DNA of 5,102 bases from CAYZPE01 sp964626625 (GTDB lineage Bacteria; Patescibacteriota; Minisyncoccia; Phycocordibacterales; CAYZPE01), in assembly GCA_964626625.1 (NCBI GenBank), contig CAZVFV010000044.1, positions 1-5,102 of the forward strand, given 5' to 3'. A model generated the notes under the pieces. That model was not told the DNA's origin and did no database searches. It saw only the letters and a list, made by a program, of their open reading frames with translations. Positions 1 to 4,631 of the stretch are shown here, piece by piece (the stretch's first letter is position 1; each line of letters begins with the position of its first letter). The position numbers were made by a program, and so were the translations under genes.

Positions 1-124
1 GAAGAGGTGGTTTAAAATAAGCAGTTTTTAAACCTTGTGATGTTTTATAACAAACTTGTGATAAACGATCTTTCGAGAGATCGTTACCTGTTGTTTCTGT
101 GTCTAAAAATATAAGTTCTTTCAT
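1..124 (-). CDS. 3'-5' exonuclease, DEDD/DnaQ-like (N-terminal part only)
   Basis: This gene begins at the ATG at 124 and runs off the left edge, leaving 41 codons. The product starts MKELIFLDTETTG, the Exo I motif of the DEDD 3'-5' exonuclease superfamily (DnaQ epsilon, RNase T, oligoribonuclease). Asp8 and Glu10 are the metal-binding acidic pair. The text that follows (NDLSKDRLSQVCY, then FKPPL at residues 38-41) is typical of the first strands of these domains. Such enzymes remove nucleotides from 3' ends in DNA proofreading, repair or RNA turnover, and the fragment cannot tell which. No Shine-Dalgarno sequence precedes the start, but a TATCAT hexamer lies 6 nt upstream, which suggests a leaderless mRNA. 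The Exo II and Exo III motifs lie outside the window, so the family is well supported and the subfamily is not. Confidence 0.85.
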   Translation of the reverse strand, partial: MKELIFLDTETTGNDLSKDRLSQVCYKTSQGLKTAYFKPPL

Positions 125-130
125 AAGAAA

Positions 131-136
131 ATGATA
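131..136 (-). promoter_or_regulatory. -10-like box for the exonuclease gene
   Basis: On the minus strand TATCAT (5 of 6 matches to TATAAT) ends 6 nt before the exonuclease ATG. Transcription would then begin at or next to the start codon, giving a leaderless message, in line with the missing Shine-Dalgarno sequence. No convincing -35 hexamer is seen 16-18 nt further upstream. In AT-rich DNA such a hexamer can occur by chance. Confidence 0.4.
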
Positions 137-252
137 TGTTTGGCGTATCACTGCGTTACTTCGTTCATTTACTTCTGCGCAGTACTATTTATACAGCTTA
201 GTCGTAAGCCTCTCTCGTGCCTTGTGCTACATCCAAACCTATACATTTTCTA

Positions 253-492
253 TTATAGCAGTTTTAACTTATCTATTCGAGACATAGCTTTAATTTCACC
301 CTCTCTTTTTCGAGCTTCAGCATACGAAGTGCATTTTTCTGAATAAACCAAAACAACAGGACGTCTTATTTTTGTATAATGCGCCCCAGATTTTAGATTG
401 TTATGTGCATGCAAACGTTTTTCCAAATCAGACGTAGAACCTACATACAAAGTCTCATCTGCACATTTTAGGATGTAAATAAAATAGATCAT
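253..492 (-). CDS. GIY-YIG nuclease family protein (UPF0213-like)
   Basis: This 79-residue protein is a complete single GIY-YIG domain, the normal length for the stand-alone UPF0213/YhbQ-type family. The two halves of the signature are visible as IYIL at residues 5-8 and YVGST at 16-20. They are followed by the conserved Arg26 in the helix (DLEKRLHAHN) and by the pattern REGEIK at 63-68, where Glu64 sits at the position of the metal-binding catalytic Glu. The family fold cuts DNA. The role of these small proteins is poorly known, with DNA repair or processing the usual suggestion. The ATG at 492 is chosen because it sits directly on the domain start. It has no good Shine-Dalgarno sequence but a TACTAT hexamer 8 nt upstream. 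The 128 bp between this gene and the exonuclease hold no gene I can support. Both genes lie on the minus strand but need not form an operon, since the exonuclease has its own -10-like box. Confidence 0.9.
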   Translation of the reverse strand: MIYFIYILKCADETLYVGSTSDLEKRLHAHNNLKSGAHYTKIRRPVVLVYSEKCTSYAEARKREGEIKAMSRIDKLKLL

Positions 493-500
493 ACGCTCTT

Positions 501-506
501 ATAGTA
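501..506 (-). promoter_or_regulatory. Possible -10 box for the GIY-YIG gene
   Basis: TACTAT on the minus strand (4 of 6 matches to TATAAT) ends 8 nt before the ATG. It is weak alone and is listed because the same geometry recurs at other genes in the window. Confidence 0.25.
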
Positions 507-539
507 ACTTCGAGTTAAATAACATGAGTACTTTAATAG

Positions 540-545
540 TATAAT
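540..545 (+). promoter_or_regulatory. Consensus -10 box before the NYN remnant
   Basis: A perfect TATAAT lies 8 nt before the ATG at 554, with no Shine-Dalgarno sequence between them. The -35 region is poor; TTAAAT at 515-520 is the nearest candidate, with 19-bp spacing. The broken gene downstream may therefore still be transcribed, with a very short leader or none. Confidence 0.45.
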
Positions 546-553
546 ATTAATAT

Positions 554-685
554 ATGAATTCTATAGAAAAAAGTACTTCTCAACAAAGATTACCTGAAAA
601 TATTGCATATATTGACGCAACAAATCTTGATAAAGCACTTAAGGGATTGAAATGGAAACTTGATTATAAAAAATTTCGAGTATAG
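554..685 (+). pseudogene. NYN-domain protein remnant (N-terminal fragment, nonsense plus 3' truncation)
   Basis: A 43-codon frame runs from the ATG at 554 to a TAG at 683-685. Its product contains IAYIDATNLDKAL (residues 17-29) and GLKWKLDYKKFRV (31-43). This matches the start of NYN (LabA/DUF88-like, PIN-fold) domains, which open with a strand ending in an I-D-x-x-N motif; here these are Asp21 and Asn24. Members are putative RNases. Family sequences commonly read V-Y-L at this point. Here V is followed by TAG and then, still in frame, by LSEKYKIQTALF, which again resembles the family, so TAG appears to have replaced a Tyr codon. Similarity ends near 720, where the frame enters the antisense of the ABC-F 3' end, and the frame closes with TGA about 23 codons after the TAG. 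Full NYN proteins exceed about 150 residues, so most of the domain is gone. A functional short peptide is possible but less likely than gene decay. Confidence 0.6.
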
Positions 686-715
686 CTTTCTGAAAAATAC
701 AAAATTCAAACTGCT

Positions 716-2182
716 TTATTTCTCAAGATCAAGAGTTTCATCAATACGAATTTGTGAGACGAATTCGGGTACGTGACTTACTAAAATCATCGCCCCTTCA
801 TACGCACTTAGAGCCTCAGCGATAATGGGTAAATGTCTGAAATTTATGTGGTTCGTCGGCTCATCCAAAATAAGAAGACCTGGCTTTTGAAGTACCAGAC
901 GCGCAAAAGCAACAAGTCCCTTTTGTCCTTCAGAAAGACTTCCAATCTTTATATTAATAAGCTCACTCGTAATAAGAAAACCTGCAGCAACTGCACGAAG
1001 CTCCTGTTCAACAGGTTTGTCCATAACAGCCTTGAGTGACTCATAAACTGTATCCTCAAAATTAAGTGTTGAAAAATCTTGTCGATAGTATCCGACGCGA
1101 ATTCCAGAAGTTATTGTCTCCCCTTCTGCTTCGCCTTTTGCAAGCGATTCAAGAAGTGTTGTTTTTCCAATACCATTAGGACCCTGAAGAAGAAGATGTC
1201 TATTTCTCTTTAAAGAAATATCTGCCTTACGTTTTACAGGTTTGTGTGTTTTTGGATTCATCACTGTAAATGAAGAAAGCTTCACAATCTCACCTGTAAA
1301 TTCTGGTTGATTTGGAATTATGAAAGATCGAATCGCTTTATCTTCTCTGCGCACATCAACCTTTTCTTCTTCAAGTTCTTCTGCAAGTAAACGCATTCGT
1401 TTTGCAACGAGTCGCAACTGACCTCCTTTCATAGCAAAAAAGTTTGCTTTGTCTTTTTTTTCTTGAATCGTCTTTGAAAGCTGAGCGTTCTTACGATTTT
1501 CTTTTTCTAAACGAACTTTTATCTGCAGAACCACATCAACGTAGTTTCCAACATATTGTTCTATTTTTCGAGTAAACACATCAAGATAGAGAACGCTATC
1601 GGTAAAAGAATTCAAAAAATCTGCATCATGGGAAATAACAATACAAGTTTTTGTATAGTTAATAAGAAAATCTGTTAAGTGTTTAATTCCTGCTTTATCT
1701 AAATTATTTGTTGGCTCATCTAAAAGTAATAGGTCAGGGTCGAGAATAAGAGCAGAAGCTAAGAGAAGTCGTGCTTGCTGGCCACCTGAAAATGACTTGA
1801 TAAGTCTATCGTGTGGAGCTTTTAAATTAACAACCTCAAGCACATTATCGATGCGAGGATCGATATCATACACTGTGCCCGGGCGTCCTTCAAAACACTT
1901 GAGAAAAAATTCACGAACAGTTAGTTCAAGATCAGCTCTTGGAATTACCTGTTTTGCAATAGCAATAGAGATGCCATTTATAATATGCACCTGCCCTGAC
2001 TCTGGTTTGTTATCTCCAGTAATCAAACCAAAAAGAGTGCTCTTTCCAGCACCATTTTGACCCATGAGAGTAATCTTCATCCCTCTTCGAATTGGAAAAC
2101 TAACCTCATCTAATATGGGCTTATTGTGTCCAAACTCAAAGGATACGTCCTCAAAACGTACTATGGTATCTTTATTCGACAT
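716..2182 (-). CDS. ABC-F family ATP-binding protein (ribosome-associated translation factor type)
   Basis: This 488-residue protein has two fused ABC ATPase domains and no membrane segments, which is the ABC-F layout. ABC-F proteins bind the ribosomal E site and adjust translation, relieve stalling, or protect against antibiotics (EttA, Uup and ARE subgroups). Domain 1 has Walker A GQNGAGKST at 41-49, a Q-loop Gln near 78, signature SFSGGQ at 130-135, Walker B LLLLDE at 151-156 and SHD at 184-186. The charged linker, about 205-290, would form the paired helices that reach into the ribosome. Domain 2 has Walker A GPNGIGKTT at 334-342, Q-loop Gln368, signature SLSEGQ at 415-420 and Walker B LLILDE at 436-441. 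Domain 2 departs from consensus: LSEGQ for LSGGQ, NHIN for NHLD after Walker B, and SHV for SHD. Both Walker B Glu residues remain, so ATP hydrolysis is plausible at both sites. The subgroup cannot be assigned by eye. The start at 2182 fits the domain. AAGG about 17 nt upstream is too far to be a good ribosome site. Confidence 0.95.
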   Translation of the reverse strand: MSNKDTIVRFEDVSFEFGHNKPILDEVSFPIRRGMKITLMGQNGAGKSTLFGLITGDNKPESGQVHIINGISIAIAKQVIPRADLELTVREFFLKCFEGRPGTVYDIDPRIDNVLEVVNLKAPHDRLIKSFSGGQQARLLLASALILDPDLLLLDEPTNNLDKAGIKHLTDFLINYTKTCIVISHDADFLNSFTDSVLYLDVFTRKIEQYVGNYVDVVLQIKVRLEKENRKNAQLSKTIQEKKDKANFFAMKGGQLRLVAKRMRLLAEELEEEKVDVRREDKAIRSFIIPNQPEFTGEIVKLSSFTVMNPKTHKPVKRKADISLKRNRHLLLQGPNGIGKTTLLESLAKGEAEGETITSGIRVGYYRQDFSTLNFEDTVYESLKAVMDKPVEQELRAVAAGFLITSELINIKIGSLSEGQKGLVAFARLVLQKPGLLILDEPTNHINFRHLPIIAEALSAYEGAMILVSHVPEFVSQIRIDETLDLEK

Positions 2183-2265
2183 TATGACAGACTAACAGAC
2201 CTTGATTAAAATATAAAGAACTAAATTCTAAAAGCGGAGTCTTGAACACACAAGAAGTACATTTA

Positions 2266-2398
2266 TCTGCAACAAGTCACTAAGTATTAAATCTTACATT
2301 ACCTTCCTCGGCTCAAAAATAAAGTTTTACCTCGTCCTGTCCCCGTAGCAGATCTGACGGGGTATTAGGCGAGGTAACAGGGAAAATTTTGTTGCAGA
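2266..2398 (-). promoter_or_regulatory. Candidate structured RNA leader / attenuator upstream of the ABC-F gene
   Basis: Three sets of complementary arms are nested. The outer arms are 10 bp, TCTGCAACAA at 2266-2275 with TTGTTGCAGA at 2389-2398. The middle arms are 8 bp, TTACCTCG at 2327-2334 with CGAGGTAA at 2370-2377. The inner arms are 6 bp, CCCCGT at 2341-2346 with ACGGGG at 2357-2362. A competing pair, CCTGT at 2336-2340 with ACAGG at 2377-2381, cannot form fully with the middle arms except as a pseudoknot. Read on the minus strand, the middle stem is followed by AACTTTATTTTT, a rough U-tract. The element sits 84-216 nt before the ABC-F start on the same strand. I infer a cis-regulatory leader. 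A stand-alone structured RNA or a dispersed repeat fits the same facts. Confidence 0.4.
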
Positions 2399-2439
2399 AG
2401 TATCAGCTCCGCTGATGCTTTCTGTACATGCGGATTCAT
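2365..2439 (-). CDS. Possible 24-codon upstream ORF
   Basis: A minus-strand frame starts MNPHVQKASAEL and ends NFPCYLA before a TAA. GGAGG at 2440-2444 directly abuts its ATG, too close for a standard ribosome site; the same GGAGG sits 10 nt before another ATG at 2430 that opens an 8-codon frame (MYRKHQRS). The last codons of the 24-codon frame overlap the 5' arm of the middle stem, so a translating ribosome would disrupt that stem. No similarity to a known protein is recognised. Other frames are also partly open here, so the ORF may mean nothing beyond RNA structure. Confidence 0.2.
   Translation of the reverse strand: MNPHVQKASAELILLQQNFPCYLA
2402..2416 (-). repeat. Small perfect hairpin (6-bp stem, 3-nt loop)
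   Basis: ATCAGC and GCTGAT are separated by TCC (plus-strand reading). The stem lies between the GGAGG at 2440-2444 and the large nested structure, and may be an early hairpin of the same leader. It is short enough to be chance if taken alone. Confidence 0.35.
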
Positions 2440-2495
2440 CCTCCAATCAGAACTTCAAGGTATTCTCCGCAATCGCAATAAAAAAACTTTTTCAT
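2436..2495 (-). CDS. Possible 19-codon ORF, stop overlapping the next ORF's start
   Basis: A minus-strand frame reads MKKFFYCDCGEYLEVLIGG and stops at a TGA that overlaps the ATG at 2439 (ATGA arrangement, usual for translational coupling). It carries a Cys-x-Cys pair at residues 7 and 9. There is no clear ribosome site before it, and its 5' end overlaps the putative helicase terminator, with which it conflicts. No family is recognised. It could also be the decayed start of a small gene. Confidence 0.15.
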   Translation of the reverse strand: MKKFFYCDCGEYLEVLIGG

Positions 2496-2524
2496 TTTCT
2501 CGCTCTACGTCGGCGATAAAGTTT
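2480..2524 (-). terminator. Possible AT-rich terminator after the helicase gene
   Basis: On the minus strand, just past the helicase TAA, AAACTTT (2524-2518) can pair with AAAGTTT (2490-2484). TCGC and GCGA pair inside it, and the sequence continues into a run of seven Ts (complement of 2480-2486). The stem is AT-rich and the inner part is loose, so termination efficiency is doubtful. Confidence 0.3.
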
Positions 2525-2528
2525 GTTG

Positions 2529-4178
2529 TTATAACTTTGATCGTTTATACAAAATTCTCCCGAGACGAATATCATTAAATGATACATTTGCACCAACCTT
2601 ATTTTTAACCGGAGAAAGCAAAATTTCTCCCTTACCAGTGTCAAGTTCCTCAAGAGCCTGATTTATTTTCTTTAATTTAGTGGGCGAAACTTCTTTACGC
2701 AAATAAGAGATATCGCAATCCATATCTTCTTCTGATATTTTTTCAATATGAGCTAAAGCTGTCTCTTTTGTAAACCCTCTTTCTTTTGCAATTTCAGCCA
2801 GTGAATATTTTTCTTCAAGCAGTTTCTTTGTCGCATCATAGGTAGATACTTTTTCTACAATTTTTCCACCATGAACTTCAATAAAATCATCTGCTCTACG
2901 TTTTGCTCCAGCTTCGTCTTTTTTAAAAGATTCGAGGGAATCTTCTGATAACTCTCGCAATCTCTTATCTGCTCGAAGCGCTTCGTCATTAACCTGAAGT
3001 GCAGTTTCATTAAAACCACGCAGTACCAACCCTTCAAGTGTCCGCACTCGAGAAAGTGCAACATAGCCCATACCTTGCTCAAAGGCTTGTGATAAATCTG
3101 CCTCAACAGCATCCAGACTCATTCCCTGACTTTTATGTACTGTAATCGCCCATGCCAAACGAAGCGGGAACTGAATAATTTCTGCTTTAGTTTTTCCATC
3201 CTCTTCTATTGCCCACGACATTGATTCCATTACGATTCTCTTTCCACCAACAAGTCGAACTGTGGGACCACTTTCATCAAGAGACTCAATAATACCAAGC
3301 GACCCATTTACAAAACCTACTTCAAAATTATTTTTAACACACATGACTCTCGCACCTATCTTTAGCTCAAGATCAAATGGTGCTAAACAATTTTTTATAA
3401 GTTGTTCAACAAGATTCTTTCTTCCTTTTGTCGTCATAGAAAATTTTACAGATTTACCAGAAAGTCCCTCCAATTCCTTTGAATTAATTCCATCAACGTG
3501 AATATTATGAGTATGTAGTCTTGTTGGTTCAATATCGAGTGAAAGAGTGGCGTTTTGTCGAGAACGCAAAATCTCTCGTATCTCTTCGGTCACTCGAGCT
3601 TCTCGTATAGCGGAAAGAATTTCCAAAAACTTACCATCTTCTTGACGGTATTGTGTTTCTAAATAACAAATCTCAAATCCTACCTGATTCCATACTCGAG
3701 CATGATATGCAAAACGAGGCCCTTCGTATCCTGAACCCCGACCAACAGGAGGAAGTTGAAAAAAATCTCCACATAAAATAACTTGTAGTCCTCCAAATGG
3801 CTTAGCATTTTTTCTAAAAAACTTTAAAACCTTATCAACTAAATCAAGTTGAAAATCATGAAGCATTGATATTTCATCAATAACCAGAACAACCGCCTCA
3901 GTAAGTCTCCTGCGAAGTTGTGACTTTTCTTCAAGACCTTCTAGGTCGTACTCTGTTAAATCTTCTTGAATTCCAATACCTGACCATGAGTGAATAGTTT
4001 GTCCTCCTAAATGAGTCGAAGCAATACCTGTTGAAGCAGTTATTGCAACAGGCACAGAGTGTTTTTTTAAATATTCTACATATCTATTTAAAAGATAGGT
4101 CTTACCACTTCCAGCAGGTCCAGTGATAACACAACTTGCCCCTGTCTTTAAAACATTAAAAGCTTCTTCGTGAGTCAT
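2529..4178 (-). CDS. PIF1-like SF1B DNA helicase with C-terminal helix-turn-helix
   Basis: The gene encodes a 5'-3' superfamily 1B DNA helicase of the PIF1/RecD2-like group, acting in replication and repair. Residues below are counted from a TTG at 4226, from which the frame is open for 565 aa. Walker A is GPAGSGKT at 36-43, motif Ia TASTGIAS at 63-70, Walker B DEIS at 117-120, and motif III GDFFQLPP at 153-160. YRQ is at 193-195, the 2B-type GARVM...NGSLG at 291-311, motif V ITVHKSQGMSLD at 361-372, and motif VI GYVALSRVRTLEGL at 387-400. The C-terminus carries an HTH_40-like region at about 462-497 (SLAEIAKERGFTKETALAHIEKI), seen in some PIF1 and RecQ-like helicases, then a basic tail. I prefer the ATG at 4178 (residue 17 of the long frame, 549 aa product). 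MTHEEAFNVLKTG is where homologues typically begin, and a TATACT box ends 6 nt before it. The upstream ATG at 4220 has no ribosome site. All ATPase motifs look intact. Confidence 0.93.
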   Translation of the reverse strand: MTHEEAFNVLKTGASCVITGPAGSGKTYLLNRYVEYLKKHSVPVAITASTGIASTHLGGQTIHSWSGIGIQEDLTEYDLEGLEEKSQLRRRLTEAVVLVIDEISMLHDFQLDLVDKVLKFFRKNAKPFGGLQVILCGDFFQLPPVGRGSGYEGPRFAYHARVWNQVGFEICYLETQYRQEDGKFLEILSAIREARVTEEIREILRSRQNATLSLDIEPTRLHTHNIHVDGINSKELEGLSGKSVKFSMTTKGRKNLVEQLIKNCLAPFDLELKIGARVMCVKNNFEVGFVNGSLGIIESLDESGPTVRLVGGKRIVMESMSWAIEEDGKTKAEIIQFPLRLAWAITVHKSQGMSLDAVEADLSQAFEQGMGYVALSRVRTLEGLVLRGFNETALQVNDEALRADKRLRELSEDSLESFKKDEAGAKRRADDFIEVHGGKIVEKVSTYDATKKLLEEKYSLAEIAKERGFTKETALAHIEKISEEDMDCDISYLRKEVSPTKLKKINQALEELDTGKGEILLSPVKNKVGANVSFNDIRLGRILYKRSKL

Positions 4179-4184
4179 GTTTAT

Positions 4185-4190
4185 AGTATA
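4185..4190 (-). promoter_or_regulatory. -10 box for a leaderless helicase mRNA
   Basis: TATACT on the minus strand (5 of 6 to consensus) ends 6 nt before the ATG at 4178, so transcription should begin at about the start codon. This supports the shorter helicase start, since the longer frame would place the box inside the coding region. No good -35 hexamer is visible. Confidence 0.45.
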
Positions 4191-4213
4191 ACGCCTCTCT
4201 CTAATACTTTTTA

Positions 4214-4242
4214 TTGACATTAACAAAATCGGAGGGTAGCCT
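4214..4242 (+). promoter_or_regulatory. Promoter for the MazG-like pair
   Basis: A perfect -35 TTGACA at 4214-4219 is followed after 17 bp by TAGCCT at 4237-4242, a poor -10 (3 of 6). The strong -35 and exact spacing make it credible. Transcription would begin near 4249, about 26 nt before the ATG at 4275. It is divergent from the helicase promoter and overlaps the helicase upstream region. Confidence 0.4.
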
Positions 4243-4262
4243 TATCTTGGAAAATCCTTTAT

Positions 4263-4268
4263 AAGGAG
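4263..4268 (+). promoter_or_regulatory. Shine-Dalgarno sequence AAGGAG
   Basis: AAGGAG lies 6 nt before the ATG at 4275. It is the only textbook ribosome binding site seen in the window and fixes the start of the first small ORF, in contrast to the apparently leaderless genes around it. Confidence 0.75.
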
Positions 4269-4274
4269 ACTCTC

Positions 4275-4589
4275 ATGGCGACACTACGTGACGTAATAGA
4301 AAATCTTCACACAATTTATGGAAGGAGAAATGCGACATACATGCCTGATCGCAACCATAGAGCAATTTTCCTTGGTGATGCAGTAAGGCACCTTGGAAAA
4401 CTAATAGAAAGGAAGAGGGGGAAAGCCTTAGCACATGTTCGAGCAAGCATATTTGCTCGAACATGTGCTTTTGCAGAAGGTTTTGTAGATTTATCGATCA
4501 TGCGAAGTCTATCTGAAAAGTATCCTGAGAAATACTGTGCGTACTGCAAATCTAAACCCTGTTACCGTGAGACGAACAGACTGCGATAG
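4275..4589 (+). CDS. Small Cys-tail protein, divergent MazG-like relative, function unknown
   Basis: The gene encodes 104 residues with a strong Shine-Dalgarno site. LHTIYGRRNATY at 11-22 resembles the start of MazG-like proteins (compare F-x-x-M-Y-G-x-N-N in the next ORF). A helix follows at 29-46 (RAIFLGDAVRHLGKLIER), then FAEGFVDLSIMRSL at 66-79, which sits where FADVIAW occurs in the neighbour. The C-terminus has C-x-x-C-x4-C (Cys88, 91, 96), matching the neighbour's tail and likely to bind zinc. The acidic MazG metal ligands (E-x-x-E and E-x-x-D) are not clearly present, so nucleotide pyrophosphohydrolase activity is doubtful. Residues 52-65 are encoded by a perfect inverted repeat, which may be an in-frame insertion. 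The frame ends in TAG, and the same frame stays open into the next ORF. Relationship to MazG is inferred from the neighbour rather than from a clear family match. Confidence 0.6.
   Translation: MATLRDVIENLHTIYGRRNATYMPDRNHRAIFLGDAVRHLGKLIERKRGKALAHVRASIFARTCAFAEGFVDLSIMRSLSEKYPEKYCAYCKSKPCYRETNRLR
4430..4469. repeat. Perfect 17-bp inverted repeat with 6-bp spacer inside a coding region
   Basis: AGCACATGTTCGAGCAA at 4430-4446 and its exact complement TTGCTCGAACATGTGCT at 4453-4469 flank GCATAT. The right arm runs into four Ts, giving a terminator-like look, but the repeat sits in the middle of an open frame that has a good promoter and ribosome site upstream. It encodes residues 52-65 without a stop. 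Possible explanations are a palindromic element inserted in frame (as the Rickettsia palindromic elements do), an intragenic attenuator, or a protein-binding site. No second copy was seen in the window. Confidence 0.9.
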
Positions 4590-4631
4590 ATTCGTGTCTC
4601 TGAGACATCAAAAAACCAGCTGGACTGGAGT

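Larger units (their letters stand above)
2183..2528. other. 346-bp intergenic region with nested inverted repeats, no conventional gene
   Basis: This is the longest stretch without a recognisable gene. It lies between the helicase stop and the ABC-F start, and both genes are on the minus strand. It contains, in minus-strand order: a possible AT-rich terminator after the helicase, two overlapping tiny ORFs, a small 6-bp hairpin at 2402-2416, a large nested stem structure at 2266-2398, and a start-stop dipeptide-like signal (GGAAGG, 2 nt, ATG TAA, with the ATG at 2299-2297). No tRNA or known riboswitch could be recognised. Confidence 0.6.

Noticed and set aside
64..85. Hairpin built on AACGATCT and AGATCGTT
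   Set aside because: It lies inside the exonuclease coding region (residues about 14-20), has no T-run after it, and is short enough to be chance.
131..346. 71-aa plus-strand ORF
   Set aside because: It overlaps the antisense of the well-supported GIY-YIG gene and its product resembles no family.
833..1039. 68-aa plus-strand ORF within the ABC-F gene
   Set aside because: It is antisense to a clear ABC-F domain and has no ribosome site or recognisable motif.
1797..2060. 87-aa plus-strand ORF within the ABC-F gene
   Set aside because: It is a shadow frame opposite Walker and signature motifs with no similarity of its own.
2855..3501. 85-aa minus-strand and 79-aa plus-strand ORFs inside the helicase
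   Set aside because: Both are alternative frames of conserved helicase motif regions.
4453..4469. CGAACATGTG in the palindrome arm resembles a Gram-positive LexA (SOS) box
   Set aside because: Only the first part fits CGAAC-N4-GTTCG; the second half reads GTGCT. The site lies well inside a coding region, away from any promoter.
4273..4549. Minus-strand ORFs of 63 and 77 aa opposite the first small gene
   Set aside because: The plus strand has a promoter, a good ribosome site and a Cys motif shared with its neighbour. The antisense frames have none of these, and the palindrome makes both strands look alike locally.
4590..4607. TGTCTC-T-GAGACA between the two small ORFs as a terminator
   Set aside because: The arms leave too small a loop, no T-run follows, and the sequence continues as an open frame into the next ORF.
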